Positions 1 through 8,372 of a stretch of DNA of 54,944 nucleotides are shown in pieces; the stretch's first letter is position 1, and every line of letters begins with the position of its first letter. The stretch covers positions 1 through 54,944 of the forward strand of contig CALWRY010000009.1 in the NCBI GenBank assembly GCA_944384065.1, given 5' to 3'. The translations under genes and the position numbers were made by a program. The stretch comes from an uncultured Enterocloster sp. (GTDB taxonomy: Bacteria > Bacillota > Clostridia > Lachnospirales > Lachnospiraceae). The notes beneath the pieces are model-generated. The model saw only the letters and a program-made list of their open reading frames with translations. It searched no databases and was not told the origin of the DNA.

Positions 1-779
1 CCGCTGGGAGCGCCCTGGCGGGTGAACAGCGTGTAAACCATCACGGCCACGCCCAAAAGGGCGGAAAAAATGCCCGTGTAGATGCCGAGCTTTAAGGGCA
101 TATTGGAAAAGCACAGGATGGTATTGATGGAAAACGCGAAGAGCTTCTTTAAGCTGTATTTGCTCTCCCCCGCCACCCTTACGCCGGCCTCATACTCGAT
201 GGTGGTGCGCTTAAAGCCCACATTCTGCACGTAACCCCGCAGGAAGCGCACCCGCTCCCGGTAGTTTTCCCGCATCACCCGGGCCACCCGGCGGCTCACC
301 GCAAAGAAGTCCGAGGCATTGGGCTCAAAATGTACATCCGATATGTGGTTGATGAGCCAGTAAAATCCCGAGGAGGTGATGTTCTTTATGAGCCCGGCCG
401 TGCGGTTTTTGGTGCGGACCATGCTGATGACCTCATAGCCCTCCTCCCGCTTTTTCAGTATCTCCGGGATACAGGCGGGCGGATGCTGCAGGTCCGCGTC
501 CATGCAGACCACCACCTCCCCGCTGCTAAAGTCCATGCCGGCAATCATGGCCGCCTCGTGGCCGAAGTTCCGGGAAAAGCTTACCAGCTTCACCCGCTTA
601 TCCTGGGCCGCCAGCCCCTTGAGCACGGAAAGGCTCTTATCGGCACTGCCGTCATTGACAAAAATCAGCTCCCAGTCCCAGCCTGTCTCCTCCAGCACCC
701 GGGATGTCTCTCTAAAAAAATCTTCCAGCGCTTTCTCCTCGTTGTAGACGGAAACTACAACGGAAATCGTCCTGTCCAT
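1..779 (-). CDS. GtrB/DPM1-like family 2 glycosyltransferase, partial (3' end outside window)
   Basis: The minus-strand frame starts with ATG at 779 and runs off the left edge, so only about 259 residues are visible. The N-terminus reads as a GT-A family 2 glycosyltransferase (ISVVVSVYNEEKAL, then VNDGSADKS and CMDADLQHPP, the metal-binding DxD region). After about residue 225 a hydrophobic stretch begins, as in GtrB/YfdH enzymes that load undecaprenyl phosphate with a sugar at the inner face of the membrane. It lies 47 bp downstream of the LicD gene and is in the same direction, so it is probably the continuation of the glycan operon. Whether the sugar is glucose or another hexose cannot be told. 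The family call is secure; the exact substrate is not. Confidence 0.85.
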   Translation of the reverse strand, partial: MDRTISVVVSVYNEEKALEDFFRETSRVLEETGWDWELIFVNDGSADKSLSVLKGLAAQDKRVKLVSFSRNFGHEAAMIAGMDFSSGEVVVCMDADLQHPPACIPEILKKREEGYEVISMVRTKNRTAGLIKNITSSGFYWLINHISDVHFEPNASDFFAVSRRVARVMRENYRERVRFLRGYVQNVGFKRTTIEYEAGVRVAGESKYSLKKLFAFSINTILCFSNMPLKLGIYTGIFSALLGVAVMVYTLFTRQGAPS

Positions 780-826
780 GGGTTTTCCTGTTCCTTTCTC
801 CGCTTCACCCGGCCGCCGCGGCCGCT

Positions 827-1669
827 CTACTCCCAAATCTCAATCTGCTGGCTGGAGTGGGTGGGCACCCGCTTCTCCTCTGGCGGCAGCTGCATATAGT
901 CCCCGTACACCTCCGTGAGCACCTCATGCCAGCCCTTGGGAATCATGAGCTGCGCATCCTCAAAGGCCGCATCCTCCACGGCCTCGCACCAGCTCCCCTC
1001 CAGGGTCACATACAGATAATCCGGCTGATAATTGCTGTAATACCACCTGGTGCCCCGACTCCTTCTATCCTTCAGGGCCGCAGCCCTCTGCATGGCAAAA
1101 ATCAGCCGCAGGGGAATAAACCGGCCCACGCCTGCCAGGCCGCCCACAAAAATCTTGTGGACGAGGCTGTATTTCTTAAAATCAAGGCCGGGCCGGTGGC
1201 CCATGGCCAGGCCGTAGATGGCCTTGTGGACAAACCGGGTAGCTGCGGCTCCGGCCGGGCTGGCGGGAAGCTTATCCAGGATAAAGAGATCCACCCAGAT
1301 GTGGTTCAGCTTTCCGCCGTAGAAATTCATCTCCGGGCTGTCCTGGTGGCAGCGGCTGTTCTTGTAGATAATCCGCGGCGTAAAATCAAAGAACGCCCTT
1401 CCATCCCGGTAGGAATCCGGAAGGAGCAGCTCCATGGTATCCGGAAGCTCCCGCCCTGCCACCTTCACAAAGGCCTCATACTGGCTGCGTAGAAATACCA
1501 CATCCGCGTCGTCATCCCAGGGGATAAACCCCTTGTGGCGCACTGCCCCAATCAAAGTCCCCGCGTCCAGAGCGTAGCGGATTTTGTACTTGCGGCAGAT
1601 GCGGTCGATTTCCTTCAGTATCTTTAAGCTGGCCGCATGGACCTTGCTCATATCGTAATGCTCTGTCAT
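827..1669 (-). CDS. LicD family phosphotransferase
   Basis: A 280-residue protein with the LicD signature: a leading KILKEIDRICRKYKIRY helix, then DAGTLIGAVRHKGFIPWDDD, which holds the Asp/Asp-Asp metal-binding residues of this nucleotidyltransferase fold. Known LicD proteins transfer phosphocholine or similar phospho-substituents from CDP carriers onto cell-surface glycans at the cytoplasmic face. Its ATG overlaps the rfbH stop codon by four bases (ATGA), so the two are translationally coupled. A second, distinct LicD lies at 36471-37376. The substituent is unknown; a candidate CDP-activating enzyme is the fusion protein at 40325-42271, which is an inference from co-occurrence. Confidence 0.88.
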   Translation of the reverse strand: MTEHYDMSKVHAASLKILKEIDRICRKYKIRYALDAGTLIGAVRHKGFIPWDDDADVVFLRSQYEAFVKVAGRELPDTMELLLPDSYRDGRAFFDFTPRIIYKNSRCHQDSPEMNFYGGKLNHIWVDLFILDKLPASPAGAAATRFVHKAIYGLAMGHRPGLDFKKYSLVHKIFVGGLAGVGRFIPLRLIFAMQRAAALKDRRSRGTRWYYSNYQPDYLYVTLEGSWCEAVEDAAFEDAQLMIPKGWHEVLTEVYGDYMQLPPEEKRVPTHSSQQIEIWE

Positions 1670-3018
1670 TTTCCAACCGCTTCCTTTATCACTCTCGCCA
1701 TATAGTCGATTTTCTCATCCGTCATGCCGGGATACACGCCCACCCAGAAGGTGTCCCGCATAATCCGGTCCGTATTATTAAGGCTCCCCGCAATCCGGAA
1801 GCCCTTTCCCTCGGCCCGCATCTCGTCAAAGCAGGGGTGCTTGGTCAGATTTCCCGCGAAAAGCATCCGGGTCTGGATTCCCCGGCTCTCCACGTACTGC
1901 ACCACCTGATTCCGGTCCACGCCCTCCCTGCAGGTGATGAGAAAGCCGAACCAGCTGGGCCGGCTTCCCGGGCAGGCCTCCGGGAGAATAAGCCTGTCCT
2001 CCGTTCCCGCGAGCCCCGCGTACAGCCGTTCAAAATTATGGCGGCGGCGCTCCACAAAGGACGGAAATTTCGCCAGCTGGGCGCAGCCGATGGCGGCCTG
2101 CAGGTCCGTCGCCTTCAGGTTATAGCCAAAATGAGAGTATACATACTTGTGGTCGTAGCCAAGGGGCAGCTCCCCGTACTGCCGGTCAAAGCGGTGGCCG
2201 CACAGGTTGTCATGGCCGGAGGGGCAGACGCAGTCCCGTCCCCAGTCCCGGAAGGAGCGGATAATCTTATTTAACAGGGGGTTCCTGGTGTACACCGCTC
2301 CCCCCTCTCCCATGGTCATATGGTGGGGCGGATAAAAGCTGGAGGTGCCGATATCCCCGATGGTGCCGGTGAACTGCTCCTGCTCCTTTCCGTCCTCCCG
2401 CACCGTATATCTGCTTCCCAGGGCGTCGCAGTTGTCCTCCACCAGCCAGAGCTTGTGCGCATCGCAGAATGCCTTCACCGCATTCAGGTCAAAGGGATTT
2501 CCCAGCGTATGGGCAATCATCACCGCCTTGGTCCGCTCCGAGAGGGCGTTCTCCAGCATATCCGCGTCAATGTTGTACTGAGGGATCGTCACGTCCACGA
2601 ACACAGGCACGGCCCCGTACTGGATGGCCGGCGTCACTGTGGTGGGAAAGCCGCAGGCCACCGTGATAATCTCATCGCCGGGCTTAATCCGCCGCTCGCC
2701 GAGCAGGGGGGAGGTGAGCGCCATAAACGCCAGAAGATTGGCGGAGGAGCCGGAATTTACCAGCGAGCAGAAGGGCACGCCCAGGTACTCCCCCAGCTTT
2801 TTTTCAAAGGCGTCCGTGTACCGCCCGGAGGTCAGCCAGAACTCCAGGGCGCTGTCCACCAAATTCACCATCTCATGGCGGTCGTACACCCGGGAGGCAT
2901 AGGGAATCCGGTCCCCCTCATGGAAGGGCTTCTCCTGATTGTGATATTTATCGCAGTACTCGGATACCAGGTCCAGTATCTCCTGTCTCGCCTGGGTCTC
3001 CGTCATATTTTCAAACAT
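1666..3018 (-). CDS. rfbH: CDP-4-keto-6-deoxyglucose-3-dehydrase (E1), RfbH type
   Basis: A DegT/DnrJ/EryC1-fold protein of 450 residues that removes the C3 hydroxyl of CDP-4-keto-6-deoxyglucose in 3,6-dideoxyhexose synthesis. Two features separate it from ordinary sugar aminotransferases: the catalytic lysine is replaced by histidine in SSFYPPHHMTMGEGG, and there is a CxCx7C cluster (CVCPSGHDNLC), which in the E1 family contributes to a [2Fe-2S] centre. I place the start at ATG 3018, with GGAG seven bases upstream, rather than the TTG at 3036. It follows rfbG after a 54-bp gap that carries a repeat arm. The reductase partner (E3, RfbI/AscD) needed in the known pathway is not in the window. 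Confidence 0.92.
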   Translation of the reverse strand: MFENMTETQARQEILDLVSEYCDKYHNQEKPFHEGDRIPYASRVYDRHEMVNLVDSALEFWLTSGRYTDAFEKKLGEYLGVPFCSLVNSGSSANLLAFMALTSPLLGERRIKPGDEIITVACGFPTTVTPAIQYGAVPVFVDVTIPQYNIDADMLENALSERTKAVMIAHTLGNPFDLNAVKAFCDAHKLWLVEDNCDALGSRYTVREDGKEQEQFTGTIGDIGTSSFYPPHHMTMGEGGAVYTRNPLLNKIIRSFRDWGRDCVCPSGHDNLCGHRFDRQYGELPLGYDHKYVYSHFGYNLKATDLQAAIGCAQLAKFPSFVERRRHNFERLYAGLAGTEDRLILPEACPGSRPSWFGFLITCREGVDRNQVVQYVESRGIQTRMLFAGNLTKHPCFDEMRAEGKGFRIAGSLNNTDRIMRDTFWVGVYPGMTDEKIDYMARVIKEAVGK

Positions 3019-3045
3019 TCTCTTCTCTCCTCTCAACGAAAAACG

Positions 3046-3079
3046 GTAACAGTTCAGACGGCGGGTATCTTCTTACCCG
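3046..3079 (+). repeat. Palindromic repeat family, copy R1 (single arm plus loop)
   Basis: This begins with GTAACAGTTCAGACGGCGG and continues into a small hairpin, CGGGTA(TCTTCT)TACCCG, at 3062-3079. On the minus strand it starts at the rfbG stop codon and ends before the rfbH ribosome-binding site. It matches one arm and the loop of the complete palindrome at 23298-23346. Confidence 0.75.
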
Positions 3080-4131
3080 AAAAACGCTTCTATCTGCCTA
3101 TCCATAACCGCCCGCATATCCTCTCCGGCCAGGTACGCCTTGTACCACTCCACGGTCTTTTCCAGGGCTTCCCCCACGCCGAAGCGGGGCCGCCACCCCA
3201 AGGCCCGCTTGGCCTTCGAGCTGTCAAGCTTCAAAAATCCCGCCTCGTGGGGGCCGCCGTCGGATTTGTCCACCCACCGCAGTCCTTCTCCCCAGAGCGC
3301 GCAGAACCTGTCCGCCAGCTCCCCGGTGGTGATGCAGTCGCAGTCATCCGGCCCCACATTGTAATACCCCTCCAGGGAACGGTCCTCATACTGGGCCTTC
3401 ACTAACATCAGATAGAGGGCCAGGGGCTCCAGCACATGCTGATAGGGGCGGGTGGACTTGGGGCTGCGCACCACGATGTCCTTTCCCGCTGCCGCTGCCC
3501 GCACACAGTCCGGGACAATCCGGTCATTGGCAAAATCACCGCCGCCGATCACATTTCCCGCCCGGGCCGTGGATACCGCGCAGTCTCCCTGGCTGAAAAA
3601 TGACTTCTGGTAGCTGTGGGTCACAAGCTCCGAGCAGGACTTGCTGTTGGAGTAGGGGTCATAGCCGTCCAGCCGGTCAATTTCCCGGTATCCGTACTCC
3701 CACTCCTTATTCTCGTAGACCTTGTCCGTGGTCACATTGAGCAGGGAGCGCAGGCCGCTCTCGTGCCTGGCGCACTCCAAAAGATGCACCGTGCCCATCA
3801 CATTGGTCTCATAGGTGTAAACCGGGTCCTTGTAGGAGTCCCGGACAATGGGCTGGGCTGCCAGGTGAATCACAATCTCCGGATGGACCTTATCAAATGC
3901 CCTCTGCAGCGCGTCTAGGTCCCGGATATCTCCCCGGATATCCTCCACTGTGTCTCCGATCCCCGCAATATGATACAGGCTGGGGTCCGTAGGCGGATTT
4001 AAAGCAAAGCCCGTGACCCTTGCCCCCGCCAGGTCCAGAATCCGGCAGAGCCAGGAGCCCTTAAAGCCCGTGTGCCCGGTGACGAGCACCCGCTTTCCTC
4101 CATAAAAATTCTTCAGTTCTTCCAGTCGCAC
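3073..4131 (-). CDS. rfbG: CDP-glucose 4,6-dehydratase
   Basis: A 352-residue extended short-chain dehydrogenase that converts CDP-glucose to CDP-4-keto-6-deoxyglucose using bound NAD. The Rossmann motif is VTGHTGFKGSWL near the N-terminus. The catalytic threonine region is NVTTDKVYEN and the YxxxK is in YSNSKSCSELV. The length and these motifs match RfbG/DdhB. The start codon is GTG at 4131, preceded by AAGG-rich sequence. It sits between rfbF, 37 bp upstream, and rfbH, so the three consecutive enzymes of the CDP-3,6-dideoxyhexose route are in pathway order. The substrate call rests on family similarity plus this neighbourhood. Confidence 0.92.
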   Translation of the reverse strand: MRLEELKNFYGGKRVLVTGHTGFKGSWLCRILDLAGARVTGFALNPPTDPSLYHIAGIGDTVEDIRGDIRDLDALQRAFDKVHPEIVIHLAAQPIVRDSYKDPVYTYETNVMGTVHLLECARHESGLRSLLNVTTDKVYENKEWEYGYREIDRLDGYDPYSNSKSCSELVTHSYQKSFFSQGDCAVSTARAGNVIGGGDFANDRIVPDCVRAAAAGKDIVVRSPKSTRPYQHVLEPLALYLMLVKAQYEDRSLEGYYNVGPDDCDCITTGELADRFCALWGEGLRWVDKSDGGPHEAGFLKLDSSKAKRALGWRPRFGVGEALEKTVEWYKAYLAGEDMRAVMDRQIEAFFG

Positions 4132-4167
4132 CCTTTCCGACCTTCCTTTCTCTGCGCACCGCTGCGT

Positions 4168-4944
4168 TTAGTCTTTCCATATTTTCCAGGGAGCCTTTCC
4201 TGACTGCCACAGCTCCTCCAGCTTCTTCATCTCCCGCTGGGTATCCATGCACTGCCAGAATCCGCCGTGATAGAAGGCCTTCATCTGGCCCTCCGCCGCC
4301 AGGCGGCGCATGGGCTCCTGCTCGAATACCGTGGCATCTCCCTCCAGGTAATCAAAAATCTGGGGATTCATCACCATGAAGCCGCCGTTAATCAGGGCGC
4401 CGTCATTGTCATCCTTCTCCCGAAAGGAGAGCACCGTATTGTCGTCTCCGATGTCCAGAACTCCCTTCATCTGGCCCAAATTCACTGTGGTTATGGTGGC
4501 AATCTTTCCATGGGAGCGGTGGAAGGCCTCCAGGGCCCTCAAGTCCACATCGGAAACCCCATCCCCGTAGGTGAGCATAAAGGGCTCGTCCCCGATATAA
4601 GGCTCTATCCGCTTCACCCGGCCCCCGGTCATGGTGTTGAGCCCGGTGTCCACCAGGGTTACCCGCCAGGGCTCCGCGTAGTTGTTGTGAACCTCCATCT
4701 TATTATTCGCCAAATCAAAGGTCACATCGGAGGTGTGGAGGAAATAATCCGCGAAAAATTCCTTCACCACATACTGCTTATAGCCCAGGCAGATGACAAA
4801 ATCATGGTAGCCGTACTCTGAGTAATGCTTCATGATATGCCAGAGAATGGGCTTTCCCCCAATCTCAATCATAGGCTTGGGCTTTAAATGGCTCTCCTCG
4901 CTGATCCGGGTTCCCAGTCCCCCTGCCAAAATTACAACCTTCAT
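4168..4944 (-). CDS. rfbF: Glucose-1-phosphate cytidylyltransferase
   Basis: A 258-residue nucleotidyltransferase that makes CDP-glucose from CTP and glucose 1-phosphate. The nucleotide-binding loop is VVILAGGLGTRISEES, followed by KPKPMIEIGGKPILWHIMK. LTYGDGVSDVDL carries the metal-binding Asp, and the C-terminal region has the family's FEQEPMRRLAAEGQ. The length agrees with RfbF/DdhA. ATG at 4944 has an AGGAGG a few bases upstream. It is the first gene of the rfbFGH set and is read from the same strand as the two membrane proteins before it, 15 bp away, so it is likely part of one long operon. Confidence 0.93.
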   Translation of the reverse strand: MKVVILAGGLGTRISEESHLKPKPMIEIGGKPILWHIMKHYSEYGYHDFVICLGYKQYVVKEFFADYFLHTSDVTFDLANNKMEVHNNYAEPWRVTLVDTGLNTMTGGRVKRIEPYIGDEPFMLTYGDGVSDVDLRALEAFHRSHGKIATITTVNLGQMKGVLDIGDDNTVLSFREKDDNDGALINGGFMVMNPQIFDYLEGDATVFEQEPMRRLAAEGQMKAFYHGGFWQCMDTQREMKKLEELWQSGKAPWKIWKD

Positions 4945-4959
4945 AGCTTCCTCCTTGCG

Positions 4960-6378
4960 CTAGTCCCTGAACACATTCCAGTTATTTTCTTCCAGAATCT
5001 GATACGCCTTTCGTATCCGCTCGTGCCCGTTCCAGTATTCAAACTCGTCGGCCAGGTCATCCGCCTGGGCCGCAAACTCCTCGTCCGTCATGCCGGGCAC
5101 CTCCAGGGCCCGGGCCTTAATCTGCTCAAAGCGTTCCTTCCGGTACTTTGCCTTGTCCACCTCATGATAGGTAGTATATACATTTCCCCACAAAAATGCA
5201 ACGCAGAAAAGGGCGGCAAGCATGCCGTACAGCCGTTTCACCACCTCTTTCATCTGCATCGCCAAAGCAAAGGTGAGAATGATCCCGAATATCCCCACCT
5301 GAAACTGCAGGGTGTAGCGGGAGGAATTTAATGCATATTCCTCCTTCTCGAAAATATACCGGGTCATAAATACCAGCAGGTGGTTCATGCCGCCGCCCGC
5401 CAGAAGCATAAGCGGCATAATGGAGCGCTCCCAGATGCGGAAGCGGAAATTCATCCACAGGGCCGTCAGGTATCCAAGGCCCACAAACATGCCCAGGAAA
5501 TAGCAGCCCTTGTTGGAGAGCTCCCCGTTTGCCATCAGAGTCTGCAGCTCCTCGCCGCCCACCAGAATCCCGGCCAGGGACTTTAAGATAAAGCGGATGG
5601 GGAAGGTGGGGTTGTCCATGAGTATCACCCACAGGGGGCGGCCCGTGGCCCCGGCGTATTCTTCCACCACAAAGGCGTTGCTGAGAATATAGAGCAAAAG
5701 GGGAAGAAGGGCGCAGAGCAGATAGCGAAGATAGGGCTGGCCGCTCCTGCCGCCGGGCCGCAGGCCCTTACATTCCATTATCATGCAGAAGCCGCAGGCC
5801 AGGATGATTACACTGGCATAGCTGGCGCAGTAAGGGCCCGCCGTGAGAAGGATAACAACCCAGGGAAGCACGCAGAGCCGGATCCTGTCATATTGCTTTT
5901 CATTTCCGGCCCATACCCGGTCAAGCACCGCCTCATGGTAATAAAATCCGGCAAAAGCCAGAAAATGGGACCATCCGCTCCCGTTGATAAGCATTTCCCA
6001 TTTATTCAGGCTGAACATCACCGCCATGAGCAGAATGAACCAGAAAATGGGCAGCCTGCGGCTTTTGCAGTACATTCCCAGGGCCCAGCCTGCCAGGGTG
6101 AGCCCCACAATCCCTAAAACCCGCTCAAAAAATATGGAATACCCGAACAGCTCCACATTAATAATCCGCTCCAGATAGTTGATGGGGACGCGGGTCAGCA
6201 CATCGGGAACTAAAAATTTTTTTATGTCATACACATCCGGGAGATAGCTGAACACCAGACGTATATAGTCCGAATATACCACATCGCAGGTGGCGCTGGC
6301 CACGTAGAGGACGCAGAGGACTCCCCCAATTACCGGCAGCATCCAATATAAAATCCGATTGATCCGTTCTCTGTTCAT
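4960..6378 (-). CDS. Polytopic membrane protein, probable GT-C-type glycosyltransferase
   Basis: A 472-residue integral membrane protein with about nine or ten predicted hydrophobic segments, beginning ILYWMLPVIGGVLCVLYVAS. A charged, non-membrane C-terminal tail of about 60 residues follows. The first extracytoplasmic loop has an acidic patch around DVVYSDYIRL, compatible with the metal- or lipid-phosphate-binding loop of GT-C enzymes that use polyprenyl-phosphate sugars. I do not recognise a specific family. It lies between another large membrane protein and rfbF. With the GtrB-like protein at the left edge, a role in adding side-chain sugars outside the membrane is plausible but not shown. 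Confidence 0.7.
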   Translation of the reverse strand: MNRERINRILYWMLPVIGGVLCVLYVASATCDVVYSDYIRLVFSYLPDVYDIKKFLVPDVLTRVPINYLERIINVELFGYSIFFERVLGIVGLTLAGWALGMYCKSRRLPIFWFILLMAVMFSLNKWEMLINGSGWSHFLAFAGFYYHEAVLDRVWAGNEKQYDRIRLCVLPWVVILLTAGPYCASYASVIILACGFCMIMECKGLRPGGRSGQPYLRYLLCALLPLLLYILSNAFVVEEYAGATGRPLWVILMDNPTFPIRFILKSLAGILVGGEELQTLMANGELSNKGCYFLGMFVGLGYLTALWMNFRFRIWERSIMPLMLLAGGGMNHLLVFMTRYIFEKEEYALNSSRYTLQFQVGIFGIILTFALAMQMKEVVKRLYGMLAALFCVAFLWGNVYTTYHEVDKAKYRKERFEQIKARALEVPGMTDEEFAAQADDLADEFEYWNGHERIRKAYQILEENNWNVFRD

Positions 6379-6391
6379 GGTTTCTCTCCCG

Positions 6392-8344
6392 TCATCTCAC
6401 ATTAATCTGCACTAAGGTGGCCAGCCTGCAGCTGCTGCGCTGCTCCCCGGCGTCCTGGGTATAAAAATTATAATCAAATTTCAGCGGAACCAGCTGCCAG
6501 GGCTCTGCCTGGATCTCGTGCTCCACCACATTTGTCCGCAGAGGGATTTCCTCCTTTGTCCCGTCCTCCCGGGTAATGGTAATGAGCTCGCCGCCCTCGA
6601 TAATGCCCGGGAAAATAAACGTGAGCTCAATCACGCCCTCATCTCCCGACATCACCGTGATCTCGCTGTGCTCGTCCATCCAGTCGTCATAATTGTAATA
6701 CCCATAATCCACATGAACCTTGATGTCCCTCACCGCATCCGTGATATCCACGTAGGCATTGTGGGCCGGATCCTCCTTGAGCACCAGCGTGTTGTCATCC
6801 ACAAGCCCCATATCCTGGATGCTGTCGATAAATACCACCTGGGTGAGCTCCGCCGTCCTGTCCTTCTGGAACACCTTGAAAAAGGTCCGGGCGTCAAAGT
6901 CGCTGACATCGAAGGTATTCCCCAGAATATAGATAGTCTTCCCCTCAATTTCCTCCCCGTACTTTTCCCTCGTCACCTCAGCCAGGGAATTGTAGCGGCT
7001 CTGTTCCGGCCAGAAATAAATTTTCGGGAAACAGCCTCTGTAAAAAAGCTCTGCCGGGAATAAAAAGAGCGCGTAGGCCGCCACGAGAGCACCCCAGGGC
7101 CAGAAACGCTTCAGGTAGAGCTCCGGGACAACTCCCTCCGTAAGGACGCCGTACATATAGGCCATAAACAGGAGGGCTGCGGAATAGGAGACATAGATCC
7201 ACCGCATCTCCACCCGGATGGTCACGCTGGAAGCCGCGATGCAGGCCCCTATAAAGCAGAAGAAAAGGCCCGCGCTTAAGAGATATCCCGCCCGTTTTTT
7301 CTTCTCCTTTTCCCGGAAGACGCGCCGCAGAAAACCGGCCGTCAGAAGCAGGATCATCACGTCTCCCAAAATCACCAGGCACTTCACCCAGAGGGGGACG
7401 GCGGACCAGGGACAGCCATTTAAATATTCCGGCCCCAGGTTCCAGCCAAAAATATACCCTATCTGATCCAGGGCAAACAGCACCGCCTGCTTAAGCTCAA
7501 ACGTCTCCGCCACTTTAGTTCTTCCCGCCCCTGCCGGAAGCACTGTGCCGATTACCAGGAAGCGGATAAGCTGCATCAGAAGGAAGGCTCCCGCCGCAGA
7601 CGCCCACTGTTTTATATCCCGGGAGCGTTTCGCGGCCAGGGCCAGAAGGAGGAGGGGAAACAGCACCATGTAGCGCTCGTGGACAAAGCACACGCAAAAA
7701 TACAGGACGCAGCTTATATAAAACAGGCTGTTTTTCCTTTCCTCATTGAGATAGCGGTAGAGGCACCAGAGAATTCCCAGGGCCATCCACAGGGCCATGG
7801 TTTCCATCAGCCCCAAAAGCTGGCCTATCTGGTAATAGGCCATGCGGGTCACAAGATACATTGCCCCGCACAAAAATCCCACCGCCTTGGAGCGCGACAG
7901 GCTCCTTCCCATAAAATACATGGTCCAGGCCACCCCTGTGTTGACCAGAATATTGATGGGTACAAACCAGGACACATGATTTCCCACAACCGCCATCTCC
8001 AGCCAAGCTGCCAGATAATAGAGGAAGCGGAAACGGGTGCTCCCTATAGGAAACACATACTCCAGAAAGCTCTGCTCCCCATAGCAGGACCAGAGATACA
8101 GGTCGTCCATATAGAGCCCCCGGATTTCCACATTCCGGTTCACCCACACCGCCAGTCCCAGGAGAAGTCCCATGAAAATCACATGATCCTTCCACTCATA
8201 CTTTTTTTCCATGCGGGAAAAACCAATCCTGTTTCTCTCTCTGGGTTCCCTTTTCTCCTGCGGCCTCTTACTCCCCTGCCGCTCCTTTCTCCCTGCCTCT
8301 GCCATAGGCTTCGCCTCCTTGCACGTTCGCCGCATATCCGCCAT
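6392..8344 (-). CDS. Large polytopic membrane protein with extracytoplasmic C-terminal domain
   Basis: A 650-residue protein. The first 55 residues are very basic and hydrophilic, followed by about ten to eleven hydrophobic segments from VIFMGLLLGLAVWVN to about residue 440. The last 200 residues or so are soluble. The first loop holds LYMDDLYLWS, an Asp-Asp pair placed where GT-C glycosyltransferases carry their catalytic acid. The family is not recognised. An internal ATG (MEKKYEWKDH) just before the first membrane segment is an alternative start, and the basic leader could then be non-coding. The upstream border at 8343-8372 carries a copy of the palindromic repeat family. It is 13 bp upstream of the next membrane protein gene. 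Confidence 0.68.
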   Translation of the reverse strand: MADMRRTCKEAKPMAEAGRKERQGSKRPQEKREPRERNRIGFSRMEKKYEWKDHVIFMGLLLGLAVWVNRNVEIRGLYMDDLYLWSCYGEQSFLEYVFPIGSTRFRFLYYLAAWLEMAVVGNHVSWFVPINILVNTGVAWTMYFMGRSLSRSKAVGFLCGAMYLVTRMAYYQIGQLLGLMETMALWMALGILWCLYRYLNEERKNSLFYISCVLYFCVCFVHERYMVLFPLLLLALAAKRSRDIKQWASAAGAFLLMQLIRFLVIGTVLPAGAGRTKVAETFELKQAVLFALDQIGYIFGWNLGPEYLNGCPWSAVPLWVKCLVILGDVMILLLTAGFLRRVFREKEKKKRAGYLLSAGLFFCFIGACIAASSVTIRVEMRWIYVSYSAALLFMAYMYGVLTEGVVPELYLKRFWPWGALVAAYALFLFPAELFYRGCFPKIYFWPEQSRYNSLAEVTREKYGEEIEGKTIYILGNTFDVSDFDARTFFKVFQKDRTAELTQVVFIDSIQDMGLVDDNTLVLKEDPAHNAYVDITDAVRDIKVHVDYGYYNYDDWMDEHSEITVMSGDEGVIELTFIFPGIIEGGELITITREDGTKEEIPLRTNVVEHEIQAEPWQLVPLKFDYNFYTQDAGEQRSSCRLATLVQINVR

Positions 8345-8372
8345 AACCCTTCCGGCGGCGGGTATCTTCTTG
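8343..8372 (+). repeat. Palindromic repeat family, degenerate copy R2
   Basis: The end of this stretch, GGCGGCGGGTATCTTCTT, is identical to copy R1, while the first third has drifted (ATAACCCTTCC for GTAACAGTTCA). It sits exactly between the stop of the glycosyltransferase at 8373 and the start codon of the membrane protein at 8344, the same kind of position as R1 and R3. Confidence 0.55.

Noticed and set aside
330-899. 189-codon plus-strand open frame at the left end
   Set aside because: It lies opposite the GtrB-like and LicD genes, has no ribosome site and gives no family-like sequence; it is a shadow of GC-rich coding DNA.
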